47,642 bases of DNA. It comes from Mesorhizobium_B sp964242945. GTDB lineage: Bacteria > Pseudomonadota > Alphaproteobacteria > Rhizobiales > Rhizobiaceae. The translations under genes were made by a program, and so were the position numbers. The notes beneath the pieces are model-generated. The model saw only the letters and a list, made by a program, of their open reading frames with translations, was not told the origin of the DNA and searched no databases. This document shows, piece by piece, positions 31,091-39,133 of this stretch. The stretch is taken from assembly GCA_964242945.1 (NCBI GenBank), contig CAXTCF010000013.1:1-47642 (forward strand). The letters are read 5' to 3'. Each line of letters begins with the position of its first letter. The stretch's first letter is position 1.

Positions 31091-32944
31091 ATGGCAGGGA
31101 CAACGGTCCGCCTGACGACGGCGCAAGCGCTGGTGCGATTTATGACGGCGCAGAAGACGGTGGTGAACGGCGAAACCGTGCCGATGTTCGCCGGCTGCTG
31201 GGCGATCTTCGGCCACGGCAACGTAGCCGGCATGGGCGAAGCGCTCTACGCCGTCAAGGACGAATTCCCGACCTATCGGGCCCACAACGAGCAGGGCATG
31301 GCGCATGCCGCGATCGCTTTCGCCAAGGCAAGCTTCCGCCGCCGCTTCATGGCCTGCACCACGTCCATCGGGCCGGGCGCGCTGAACATGGTGACGGCGG
31401 CGGGCGTCGCGCATGTGAACCGGCTGCCTGTCCTTTTCCTGCCCGGCGACGTATTCGCCAGCCGCCTGCCCGACCCCGTGCTCCAGCAGATCGAGGACTT
31501 TGGCGATGGCACGGTGAGCGCCACGGACTGTTTCCGCCCTGTTTCCAGATATTTCGACCGCATCCAGCGCCCGGAACAGCTGATCCCGGCGCTGACCCGC
31601 ACCATGCAGGTTCTGACCGACCCGGTGGACTGCGGGCCGGTGACGCTGGCGCTCTGCCAGGACGTGCAGGCGGAAGCCTACGACTTCCCCGCCAAACTGT
31701 TCGCCGAAAAGGTCTGGACGACGCGCCGACCCCGCCCCGACGAGGATGAACTGGCACAAGCCGCCGCGCTCCTCCGCAACGCCCGGAAACCGATGATCAT
31801 CGCGGGCGGCGGCGTGCTGTATTCTCAAGCCACCAGGGAATTGCTCGATTTCGCCGAAAAGCACGGCGTGCCAGTGGCGGTCACGCAGGCCGGCAAGTCG
31901 GCGATGGACGAGACGCACGATCTGGCGCTCGGCTCGATCGGCGTCACCGGCACTTCGGCTTCCAATGCGCTGGCGGAAGACGCCGACTTGGTTCTCGCGG
32001 TCGGCACGCGGCTGCAGGATTTCACCACCGGCTCCTGGGCGCTGTTTCAAGCCGAGGAGTGCGACATCGTCGGGCTGAATGTCGCCGCCTTTGACGCGGG
32101 CAAGCACGGAGCGACGCCGCTGGTCTGCGACGCCAAGATCGGCCTTTCCCTGCTTTCGGAAAAGCTTGGCGACTGGAAAGCGGGCGCGCAAGAGGAGCGC
32201 GCCCATGCCGAGCGCGTCAAATGGTTTGAAGCCGCGGAAAAGGCGCTCGGGGCGACCAACGCCGAACTGCCCTCGGATGCGCAGGTGATCGGCGCTGTGG
32301 CGCGGGCGCGGGGCACGGACAACACCGTGGTGGTCTGCGCGGCCGGCGGGCTGCCGGGCGAACTCCACAAGCTCTGGGCGCCGACGCAGCCCGGCGGCTA
32401 CCACATGGAATACGGCTTCTCCTGCATGGGCTATGAGATCGCCGGCGGCCTGGGCGTCAAGATGGCGCGGCCGGAGGCCGACGTCGTCGTGATGGTCGGC
32501 GACGGCTCCTACATGATGCTGAACTCGGAACTGGCGACATCCGTGATGCTCGGCCGGAAGATCACGGTCGTGCTGCTCGACAACCGCGGCTACGGCTGCA
32601 TCAACCGGCTCCAGATGGCCACCGGCGGCGCCAACTTCAACAACCTGCTGGAGAACTGCCGCTACGAGGTTTTTCCGGAGATCGACTTCGTCGGGCATGC
32701 CAGGGCGATGGGCGTGATGGCGGAAAAGGTCTCCTCGCTTGGCGACCTCGAAGGCGCCTTGGCGCGCACGAAAGACAACGACCGCACGACGCTGATCCTG
32801 ATCGACACGCACCCTTTGATCACCACGGAGGCGGGCGGCCACTGGTGGGACGTTGCGGTGCCGGAAGTGTCAGCGCGGCCGGAAGTGGAAAAGGCCCGCG
32901 AGGGCTACGAGGCCAAGCGCCGGTTCCAGCGCGCGCTGAACTGA
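31091..32944 (+). CDS. iolD: 3D-(3,5/4)-trihydroxycyclohexane-1,2-dione acylhydrolase
   Basis: 617 residues from ATG 31091 with GAGGAAG upstream. ThDP-dependent ring-opening enzyme of myo-inositol catabolism. The catalytic glutamate is in A-H-N-E-Q-G-M-A-H-A; T-S-I-G-P-G-A-L-N-M-V-T-A-A follows; the cofactor motif is V-G-D-G-S-Y-M-M-L-N-S-E-L through L-L-D-N-R-G-Y-G-C-I-N; Y-H-M-E-Y-G-F-S-C-M-G-Y-E-I-A-G-G is IolD-specific. Length is exact for IolD. None of iolB, iolC, iolE, iolG or iolA is next to it here; the neighbours are a TPR lipoprotein and an S10 peptidase. Confidence 0.95.
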   Translation: MAGTTVRLTTAQALVRFMTAQKTVVNGETVPMFAGCWAIFGHGNVAGMGEALYAVKDEFPTYRAHNEQGMAHAAIAFAKASFRRRFMACTTSIGPGALNMVTAAGVAHVNRLPVLFLPGDVFASRLPDPVLQQIEDFGDGTVSATDCFRPVSRYFDRIQRPEQLIPALTRTMQVLTDPVDCGPVTLALCQDVQAEAYDFPAKLFAEKVWTTRRPRPDEDELAQAAALLRNARKPMIIAGGGVLYSQATRELLDFAEKHGVPVAVTQAGKSAMDETHDLALGSIGVTGTSASNALAEDADLVLAVGTRLQDFTTGSWALFQAEECDIVGLNVAAFDAGKHGATPLVCDAKIGLSLLSEKLGDWKAGAQEERAHAERVKWFEAAEKALGATNAELPSDAQVIGAVARARGTDNTVVVCAAGGLPGELHKLWAPTQPGGYHMEYGFSCMGYEIAGGLGVKMARPEADVVVMVGDGSYMMLNSELATSVMLGRKITVVLLDNRGYGCINRLQMATGGANFNNLLENCRYEVFPEIDFVGHARAMGVMAEKVSSLGDLEGALARTKDNDRTTLILIDTHPLITTEAGGHWWDVAVPEVSARPEVEKAREGYEAKRRFQRALN

Positions 32945-32950
32945 GGCTCG

Positions 32951-33031
32951 CCCCTCCCCCGCTTTGTAGGGGAGGATCAGGCGTCGCGACCTGCACGACG
33001 GCTGTTCCTCACCCGTGAAACGGGGGAGGGG
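32951..33031. repeat. Palindromic intergenic element (second copy type)
   Basis: CCCCTCCCCCG (32951-32961) and CGGGGGAGGGG (33021-33031) are perfect 11-base inverted repeats 6 bases after the iolD stop. An inner arm TAGGGGAGG (32967-32975) can also pair with the left end, and a CCCGCCGAAGGCGG hairpin follows the right end at 33033-33046. It probably ends or attenuates the iolD transcript. Same general style as the elements at 22173 and 38009, but not the same sequence throughout. Confidence 0.65.
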
Positions 33032-33173
33032 ACCCGCCGAAGGCGGTGGAGGGAGCCGGCTTGACGTATTCCCTGATCTTCGACTGCGCGGATCAACTCT
33101 CCCGCACAGGGCTGTGAATTCGACCTTGCCAACCGCGTGCTAAGGCACTGGCCGGAAAAGGTCAGGAGTATCC

Positions 33174-34691
33174 ATGCACTCGAATTTTGCTAAAACTGCC
33201 CTCGCCCTGCTGATCCTGGCCGGTGCAGCCGGCCGGCTGCCCGCCGCAACGGCGCCAACGCCCCCCCCCGCCGGGGGCATCCTGAGCCTGCTGCCCAAAC
33301 CGTCCGTGTCTGACCATACGGTTACGGTGAACGGGCGGCGCCTCGACTACCAGGCGGAAGCCGGCACGCTGTCGCTGCTCGGCGGCAAGGGTGATGTGAC
33401 CGCCGAGATCTTCTACACGGCCTACACGCTGAAGCCGGGCGGAAACAAAGAAGACATCGCCAAGCGTCCCATCACCTTCGTTTTCAACGGCGGGCCGGGT
33501 GCGGCTTCCGCTTATCTTCACCTTGGCGCGCTCGGTCCACGCGTGATCACGACGGCGCCGGACGGCTCCTTTCTGCCGCCGCCGCAAAAGCTCGCCGACA
33601 ACCCCGACACTTGGCTCGACTTGACCGATCTGGTTTTCGTCGATCCCGTCGGCACCGGCTACAGCCGGGAAGCGCCGGGGCAGGACACCGGGAGTTTTTG
33701 GGGCGTGAACCAGGATGCGAGCGCGATGGGTGCCTTCATCCGCCTGTTCCTGGCGCAGTCCGGCCGCACTGGCTCGCCCGTGTTCCTCGCGGGCGAGAGC
33801 TATGGCGGCTTCCGCGCGGCTCTGCTCGCGAAGACCTTGCCGGAGGATGCCGGCATATCCCCAAGCGGCATCGTCCTCATCTCGCCGGCGCTGGAGTTCT
33901 CGCTTGTGCGGCCCGACGAGTTCGAACTCCTGCACTGGGCGCTGGACCTGCCGGCGCTGGCTGCGGTCAACCTGCGCAGCCAAGGCATCGCAGGCAAAGA
34001 ATTCGCGGAAAAGCTGGCGGAGGCCGAGCGCTTTGCGACAGGGGATTACCTCCTGGCGCTGGCTTCCGGGCTGGAGCCGGGCGGGCGTCAGGCGAGCGCC
34101 CGCGTGGCCGAACTGACCGGGTTATCGTTGCCCCTCGTGCAGCAGAACTTCGCGCGGATTTCCTCAACCCTGTTTGCCCGCGAGTTCGCCCGCGCGAAAG
34201 GCCAAGTGCTCAGCCTTTACGACGGGACGATCGGCACCGCCGACATCGCGCCGGAAAGTTCTCATGGAGGCGCCGCCGACCCCGTGCTTGACCGCAGCGT
34301 GCCCGTGCTGACTTCCGCCTTCGTGGATTACGTCCGCAACGAGCTGAACTTCCGCACCGATGTCAGCTACCGCGTGCTGAACGGCGAGATTTCGGGCAAA
34401 TGGGACTACGGCACCGGCCCCTCGCGCCAAGGCTATGCCGGCGTGCTGGACGACCTGCAGGAAGCCCGCTCGCTCAATCCAAGCTTAGGGGTGCTGGTGG
34501 TGCACGGAAACACCGACCTCGTGACGCCCTACATGGAGTCCCGCTTCCTGCTGGGGCAGCTTCCGACGTTGCCCGGCGCCAAGCCGATCCGCTCCGAGGT
34601 GCTGGACGGCGGCCACATGATGTATCTCCGCCCGGACTCGCGCGCTGCGCTGAAGGCTTTGGCCGCCGGACTCTTCGGGGCCGAGCAGTAG
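33174..34691 (+). CDS. S10-family serine carboxypeptidase-like secreted peptidase
   Basis: 505 residues from ATG 33174 with AGGAG upstream; a signal peptide covers about residues 1-25 (A-A-T-A type cleavage). Alpha/beta-hydrolase of the S10 family: V-F-N-G-G-P-G-A-A-S oxyanion loop near residue 105, catalytic Ser209 in A-G-E-S-Y-G-G, aspartate in H-G-N-T-D-L-V-T-P-Y and histidine in G-G-H-M-M-Y. All three catalytic residues are present. Bacterial members are periplasmic and poorly characterised. Single gene: a repeat element lies upstream and the iron operon follows after a 209-base gap. Confidence 0.92.
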   Translation: MHSNFAKTALALLILAGAAGRLPAATAPTPPPAGGILSLLPKPSVSDHTVTVNGRRLDYQAEAGTLSLLGGKGDVTAEIFYTAYTLKPGGNKEDIAKRPITFVFNGGPGAASAYLHLGALGPRVITTAPDGSFLPPPQKLADNPDTWLDLTDLVFVDPVGTGYSREAPGQDTGSFWGVNQDASAMGAFIRLFLAQSGRTGSPVFLAGESYGGFRAALLAKTLPEDAGISPSGIVLISPALEFSLVRPDEFELLHWALDLPALAAVNLRSQGIAGKEFAEKLAEAERFATGDYLLALASGLEPGGRQASARVAELTGLSLPLVQQNFARISSTLFAREFARAKGQVLSLYDGTIGTADIAPESSHGGAADPVLDRSVPVLTSAFVDYVRNELNFRTDVSYRVLNGEISGKWDYGTGPSRQGYAGVLDDLQEARSLNPSLGVLVVHGNTDLVTPYMESRFLLGQLPTLPGAKPIRSEVLDGGHMMYLRPDSRAALKALAAGLFGAEQ

Positions 34692-34819
34692 GCACTGCGC
34701 CGCCCTTTCGCTTGCCTGAGCTAGCTTTGTTGCATTGCCGCAACAGGGAGAAGGAACCGTAACACCCGCCGCAAGAGCCTTCAAAGGACGACCGGATCGT
34801 TCAATCCAAACCGAAAACC

Positions 34820-34844
34820 TGACAGTAATACTCAAATTATTGAG
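34820..34844 (+). promoter_or_regulatory. RirA-type iron-responsive operator candidate
   Basis: TGA (34820-34822), nine bases, TCA (34832-34834) matches the TGA-N9-TCA core of the rhizobial iron-responsive box bound by RirA. It overlaps a second dyad, CTCAA (34831-34835) and TTGAG (34840-34844). The site lies about 60-80 bases upstream of the TonB receptor start, in an AT-richer patch of otherwise GC-rich DNA. Position and neighbours fit iron repression of the operon; a TGA-N9-TCA match alone is not rare. Confidence 0.5.
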
Positions 34845-34900
34845 TTCCGGCATGCGGCTGTCCAAGGGGGATCGGCTGGCCGGGTTTGTTGGGGGCATTC

Positions 34901-37138
34901 ATGAAGAATCGCGCAAGCAGGAACTGGCTGCTCCTGAGCAGCGCAGCGGCGGTGGCGCTGCTTTCGGTCAACACGGTGACAAGCTGGGCGCTTGCCCAGG
35001 ACAACGCCTCCACCACGCTGGAAGAGGTCGTGGTGGAAGGCGGCAACGGGGAGAACGGGAACGCCGGCGAGAACGGCGGCAAGGGGCCGGTGAAGGGCTA
35101 TGTCGCCAAGGAAAGCACTACGGGCTCCAAAACCGTCACGCCGCTGAAGGAAGTGCCGCAGGCCGTTTCCGTGGTGGGGCAGGAGGAAATCCAGGATCGC
35201 GGCGCGCAGAAGATCGACGAAGCCTTGCGCTACACCGCCGGCGTGACCACGCAGGTCTTCGGCGTCGATTCCGACACCAACTGGGTCTATATCCGCGGCT
35301 TCGACGCGACCCAGACCGGCGTCTATCAGGACGGGCTCCAGCTCTTCGGCTATGCTTTCGGCACCTTCTATGTCGATCCTTTCCTGCTTGAACGCATCGA
35401 GGTTCTGAAAGGGCCGGCCTCCGTGCTCTACGGCGGCTCCAATCCCGGCGGCGTGCTCAACTACGTCTCCAAGCGTCCGACCGAGGACAGTTTTACGCGC
35501 GTAGAAGCCGGCATCGACACGTTTGGCGTCGGCTATTTCGGCTTCGACGTGGACGGCAACGGCGGTCCGGCCAGGGGCTCTGACGGTTCCCAGGGCGGCG
35601 TGGACTACCGCGTCGTCGGCCGCCTCTATGGCGGCGAGGGGTATTTCGACAACGAGGAGCAGTTCCGCGGCGTGCTCTCGCCGGGCATCACCTGGAGCCC
35701 GGATGCCGCCACCAGCCTGACGGTGCTCGCCAACTACACCCACATGGACAACCTCCACGGCGTGAACAGCTTCCTGCCCTACGCCGCCACGGTCAGGGAT
35801 GATGTCGCCACCTTCGGCCGCATCCCGCGCGACTTCAACTCGACCGAGCCGGATGTCGACAACTACGACCGCGAACAGGCTTCGATCGGCTACGAGTTCT
35901 CGCACGAGTTCGACAACGGCTGGACGGTGCGCCAGAACGCTCGTGCCATCTATGCAGACCTCCAGGAGCGCTATCTCTACGGCAATGGCCTGGGGGGCTT
36001 GGGGCTCAACCGCGTTGACTTCGCGCATGATACGCAGGCCGGCTCGTTCCTCCTGGACAACCAGGTGGAAGGCAAGTTCGACACCGGCGCCGTGAACCAC
36101 ACGCTGCTGGCCGGCCTCGACTACAAATATTACAAGATCGACCAGGTGCAGAGTTCGGGCCTCTTCGGCACCACCCCTTCGATCGACCCGACCGACCCCG
36201 ACTACGGCGTGCCCCTGACGGACCCGGTGAGCTATATCGACCAGGACGTGACCCAGAACCAGCTCGGCGTGTACCTTCAGGATCAGCTTCGCTTCGGCGG
36301 CGGCTGGCTGGCGACGCTGAACGGGCGCTATGATCGCGTCTGGACCAGCATCGACAACGATCCGACCTACTATACCGAGCTATTCGGAACGCCGGTCGTT
36401 GATCCCGACGACAAGCATGACGGCAAGCTGTCGGGCCGCGCCGGCTTGGCTTATGAGTTCGCCAACGGCGCGACGCCCTATGCCAGCGTCGCCACCTTCT
36501 TCAATCCGGTCGTCGGCGCCGATTTCTTCGGCGATCCCTTCACCCCGGAAGAAGGCGAACAGGTCGAGGTGGGCATCAAGTACGCGCCGACCTGGATCGA
36601 CGGCGTGTTCACGGCGTCCCTGTTCGACCTGACGCGGCGCAACGTCGTGACCACGATCGAAGGCAACCCGTTCGGCAACGTCCAGGTGGGCGAAGTCAAC
36701 TCGCGCGGCTTCGAAGCGGAAGCCAAGGTCAATCTGTCCGACAGCGTCAAGATGACGGCAGCCGTCACTGCCTTCGACCTCGAAGTCACGGAGGACGACG
36801 ATCCCGCCATCGTCGGCAAGCAGCCCTTCCTGATTCCCGAAACGCAGGCTTCGCTGTTCTTGGACTACACGTTCCACGAGGGTGCGCTCAACGGCGTGAC
36901 GGTCGGCGGCGGCGTGCGCTACCAGAGTTCGTCCTATGCGGACCGCCTGAACGACTTCGAGGTGCCTTCCGCGACGCTGGCGGACGCCAAGATCGGCTAC
37001 AGCCGAGACAAGTGGGGCGTCGATCTCGTGGTCACCAACCTGTTCGACAAGCGATACGTCCAGGGCTGCCAGGGCGTCAACGTCTGCTCCTACGGCGAGT
37101 CCCGCAAGGCGCTGCTCAAGGCGAACTACGAGTGGTAA
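34901..37138 (+). CDS. TonB-dependent ferric-siderophore receptor, FhuA/FpvA type
   Basis: 745 residues from ATG 34901 (GGGGG upstream; the frame upstream adds M-L-G-A-F only). A signal peptide of about 31 residues ends S-W-A-L-A, then T-L-E-E-V-V-V is the TonB box. The plug domain (about 65-190) has V-P-Q-A-V-S-V-V, I-D-E-A-L-R-Y-T-A-G-V, I-R-G-F, L-E-R-I-E-V-L-K-G-P-A-S-V-L-Y-G and G-G-V-L-N-Y-V-S-K-R-P, which is the hydroxamate-siderophore receptor wording. The rest is a 22-strand barrel ending in an aromatic residue (N-Y-E-W), as outer-membrane barrels do. A Gly/Asn/Glu-rich linker follows the TonB box. The fhuC start overlaps its stop. Confidence 0.94.
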   Translation: MKNRASRNWLLLSSAAAVALLSVNTVTSWALAQDNASTTLEEVVVEGGNGENGNAGENGGKGPVKGYVAKESTTGSKTVTPLKEVPQAVSVVGQEEIQDRGAQKIDEALRYTAGVTTQVFGVDSDTNWVYIRGFDATQTGVYQDGLQLFGYAFGTFYVDPFLLERIEVLKGPASVLYGGSNPGGVLNYVSKRPTEDSFTRVEAGIDTFGVGYFGFDVDGNGGPARGSDGSQGGVDYRVVGRLYGGEGYFDNEEQFRGVLSPGITWSPDAATSLTVLANYTHMDNLHGVNSFLPYAATVRDDVATFGRIPRDFNSTEPDVDNYDREQASIGYEFSHEFDNGWTVRQNARAIYADLQERYLYGNGLGGLGLNRVDFAHDTQAGSFLLDNQVEGKFDTGAVNHTLLAGLDYKYYKIDQVQSSGLFGTTPSIDPTDPDYGVPLTDPVSYIDQDVTQNQLGVYLQDQLRFGGGWLATLNGRYDRVWTSIDNDPTYYTELFGTPVVDPDDKHDGKLSGRAGLAYEFANGATPYASVATFFNPVVGADFFGDPFTPEEGEQVEVGIKYAPTWIDGVFTASLFDLTRRNVVTTIEGNPFGNVQVGEVNSRGFEAEAKVNLSDSVKMTAAVTAFDLEVTEDDDPAIVGKQPFLIPETQASLFLDYTFHEGALNGVTVGGGVRYQSSSYADRLNDFEVPSATLADAKIGYSRDKWGVDLVVTNLFDKRYVQGCQGVNVCSYGESRKALLKANYEW

Positions 37139-37959
37139 TCAGCTGGCCCAGCTTGACGGAAGGCGCTGCGGTTCGGCCCCGCGGCGCCCCGCTGTTCAGA
37201 CTGGAAAATGTTGCCGTCGCGATCGGAGGCCGTCGCATTCTCGACGGCCTTTCGCTCGTCCTGCCCGCCGAAAAGGTGGTCGGCCTCGTCGGCCCGAACG
37301 GTTCGGGCAAGTCCACGCTGCTGCGCGTTCTGGCCAACCAGCTTGGCGTCCAGACCGGCACCGCCAAGCTGCTCGGCCGGGATCTGCCCAGCTACAACGG
37401 CCGCGAGTTCGCCCGGCTCGTAGCATACATGCCGCAGTTCACCCCGCCCGCCGAGGGCATGACCGTGCGCGAACTGGTTTCGCTCAGCCGCTTCCCCTGG
37501 CATGGAACGCTTGGCCGCTTCGGGGCGGGGGATGCGGCCAAGGTGGAGGAAGCGCTCCTCGCCGCCGGCTTGGAAAGCTTTGCGCATAGACTGGTGGATA
37601 CGCTGTCGGGCGGCGAGCGCCAGCGCGCCTGGCTCGCCCTGATGCTGGCGCAGGACACGCGCTGCATGCTTCTGGACGAGCCGACCTCGGCGCTCGACAT
37701 CGCGCATCAGGTCGAGATGCTGGACCTCGTCCGCCGTTCGAGCGCCGAGCGGCGCCTCGGCGCGGTCGTGGTGCTGCACGACATCAACATGGCCGCGCGC
37801 ATCTGCGACGAGATCATCGCACTGCGCGACGGCAGGATTTTTGCGCGCGGGCTCCCGGATGCGATCATGGATGCGGATGTGCTCGGCGGCATCTACGACA
37901 TTCCGATGCGCATCTTCCGCGCCTCGCCTGGCGGCAACCCGGTGGCGCATGTCGCCTGA
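37132..37959 (+). CDS. fhuC: Iron-siderophore ABC transporter ATPase
   Basis: 275 residues from GTG 37132, which overlaps the receptor's last codons; TTG 37153 or so is the only other option before the domain. Walker A G-P-N-G-S-G-K-S-T, Q-loop Y-M-P-Q-F, signature L-S-G-G-E-R-Q-R, Walker B C-M-L-L-D-E-P-T-S-A-L-D and switch histidine V-V-L-H-D-I-N-M-A are all intact. The Y-M-P-Q and H-D-I-N-x-A-A-R wording is that of the FhuC/FepC group. It energises the FhuB permease encoded downstream. The fhuD frame starts inside its end at 37949. Confidence 0.93.
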   Translation: MVISWPSLTEGAAVRPRGAPLFRLENVAVAIGGRRILDGLSLVLPAEKVVGLVGPNGSGKSTLLRVLANQLGVQTGTAKLLGRDLPSYNGREFARLVAYMPQFTPPAEGMTVRELVSLSRFPWHGTLGRFGAGDAAKVEEALLAAGLESFAHRLVDTLSGGERQRAWLALMLAQDTRCMLLDEPTSALDIAHQVEMLDLVRRSSAERRLGAVVVLHDINMAARICDEIIALRDGRIFARGLPDAIMDADVLGGIYDIPMRIFRASPGGNPVAHVA

Positions 37960-39133
37960 GGTTTTTCGCCTTCGCAAAGGGCAGGTGCAGGCCGTCACCA
38001 TGATGTCGCCTCCCTCCCCCCGGCGGGGAGGGATACAGGATGGGGGTAATGACGGTTCAACTGCTGGACCTAAGCTAGGTCGGGCGCTCGCCTCTGCCGG
38101 CTTCGCGCGTGCAGCACCCCAACCCAGCCCTCCGCGTGGCTCCGGGCGTTCGTTGCTCCAAAAGCCATCTCAATGGCTCTTGGCCGGCCTGCGGCCGTCG
38201 CGCCTCACCCCTCCCCTCAAGAGGGAGGGGGGCGTCAGCGTTCATGCCTCCTCTGGCGGCGCTCTTTCCCGCCGCTCCTTCCTGGCTGCCGCATCCGCAG
38301 CGCTCTTGCCTCCTGCAAGTGCAGGTGCCGCAGAACCCCGTATTGCCGCGATCGATTGGGCCATGCTGGAAACGGTGCTTGCTCTAGGAATAACGCCGGT
38401 CGCGGCGACTGAACTGATCCAGTTCCGACAGATCGCCGTGGAGCCGCCCGTGCCCGCCGCCACGGCGGATCTGGGCCTGCGCGGCACGCCGAACTTCGAA
38501 CTCCTGCGCATCGCGGCGCCCGATCTGATCCTGATCTCCAACTTCTACGAATACCAGCGCCCGATTTTGGAACGCATCGCGCCGGTCTATGCCGCGCCGT
38601 TGTTCCTGGCCGCCCAGCCGCCCTTTGCTCCGGCGCAGGCCAACACCCTTGCGCTGGGAGAAAAGCTCGGACGAGCGGGAACGGCGGCAGCCTTTGTCGC
38701 GGAAGTCGAGGCCGAGCTGGATGATTGGCGGAAACGGCTGCATCCCCATGCCGAGCGGCCGGTTTTTCTCGTCAGCATCGGCGACAGCAGACATTTCCGC
38801 GCTTTCGGCGGCGACAGCATGGTCGGCAACATGCTGTCCCGACTAGGCTTCCGCAATGCCTGGATGGAAGACACCAGCTACAGCGCCGCCGCGCCTGTCG
38901 GCATCGAGGCGCTGGCGCGGGTGCCGGAGGCCGGCATCGTCGTCATCCCGCCGGTTCCGCCCGAGGCGCGCGGCCTGTCCGACTCCGCGCTTTGGAATGC
39001 GCTGCCTGCGGTGCGCGAGGGCCGGGTTTGGACGCTCGCATCCCTGAACCACTTCGGCGGCCTCCCCTCCGCGCGCCGTTTTGCACGGCTGTTTGGGCAA
39101 GCCCTGCTGAGGAAATCCTCCGGCAATGGCTGA
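37949..39133 (+). CDS. fhuD: Siderophore-binding periplasmic protein with repeat-invaded N-terminus
   Basis: The open frame runs from ATG 37949 (overlapping fhuC by 11 bases) to 39133, 394 codons. The recognisable protein begins only at about codon 103: S-R-R-S-F-L-A-A-A-S-A-A-L-L is a twin-arginine signal, then A-A-E-P-R-I-A-A-I-D-W-A, G-L-R-G-T-P-N-F-E-L-L and A-P-D-L-I-L-I-S are FhuD/FecB-family strands, with about 285 mature residues. Codons about 20-100 are translated from a palindromic repeat (38009-38233). No ATG or GTG lies between 38005 and the Tat motif in this frame, so the start is 37949, 38000/38003, or a TTG near 38150-38180. Start uncertain; function well supported by fhuC before and fhuB after (8-base overlap). 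Confidence 0.8.
   Translation: MSPEVFRLRKGQVQAVTMMSPPSPRRGGIQDGGNDGSTAGPKLGRALASAGFARAAPQPSPPRGSGRSLLQKPSQWLLAGLRPSRLTPPLKREGGVSVHASSGGALSRRSFLAAASAALLPPASAGAAEPRIAAIDWAMLETVLALGITPVAATELIQFRQIAVEPPVPAATADLGLRGTPNFELLRIAAPDLILISNFYEYQRPILERIAPVYAAPLFLAAQPPFAPAQANTLALGEKLGRAGTAAAFVAEVEAELDDWRKRLHPHAERPVFLVSIGDSRHFRAFGGDSMVGNMLSRLGFRNAWMEDTSYSAAAPVGIEALARVPEAGIVVIPPVPPEARGLSDSALWNALPAVREGRVWTLASLNHFGGLPSARRFARLFGQALLRKSSGNG
38009..38233. repeat. Long palindromic repeat element inside the 5' part of the fhuD frame
   Basis: The left end is a perfect hairpin, CCCTCCCC (38012-38019) and GGGGAGGG (38025-38032). The right end is C-rich then G-rich (about 38206-38232), with CCCTC and GAGGG flanking AA. 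Between them is non-coding-looking sequence including AAGCCATCTCAATGGCTCTTGG with a GCCAT/ATGGC dyad. The style (GGATACAGGATGGGGGT near one end, CGCCTCACCCCTCCCCTC near the other) resembles rhizobial intergenic repeats, yet the element keeps the fhuD frame open. Confidence 0.65.

Noticed and set aside
31007..32842. 611-codon minus-strand open frame opposite iolD
   Set aside because: Low-information shadow frame; the plus strand is a full-length IolD with all cofactor motifs.
31091..32944. iolD as part of a phosphoinositide-making pathway with the first 13 kb
   Set aside because: IolD is a catabolic ring-opening enzyme, 18 kb away and separated by unrelated genes, so I do not count it as support for inositol as the lipid head group.
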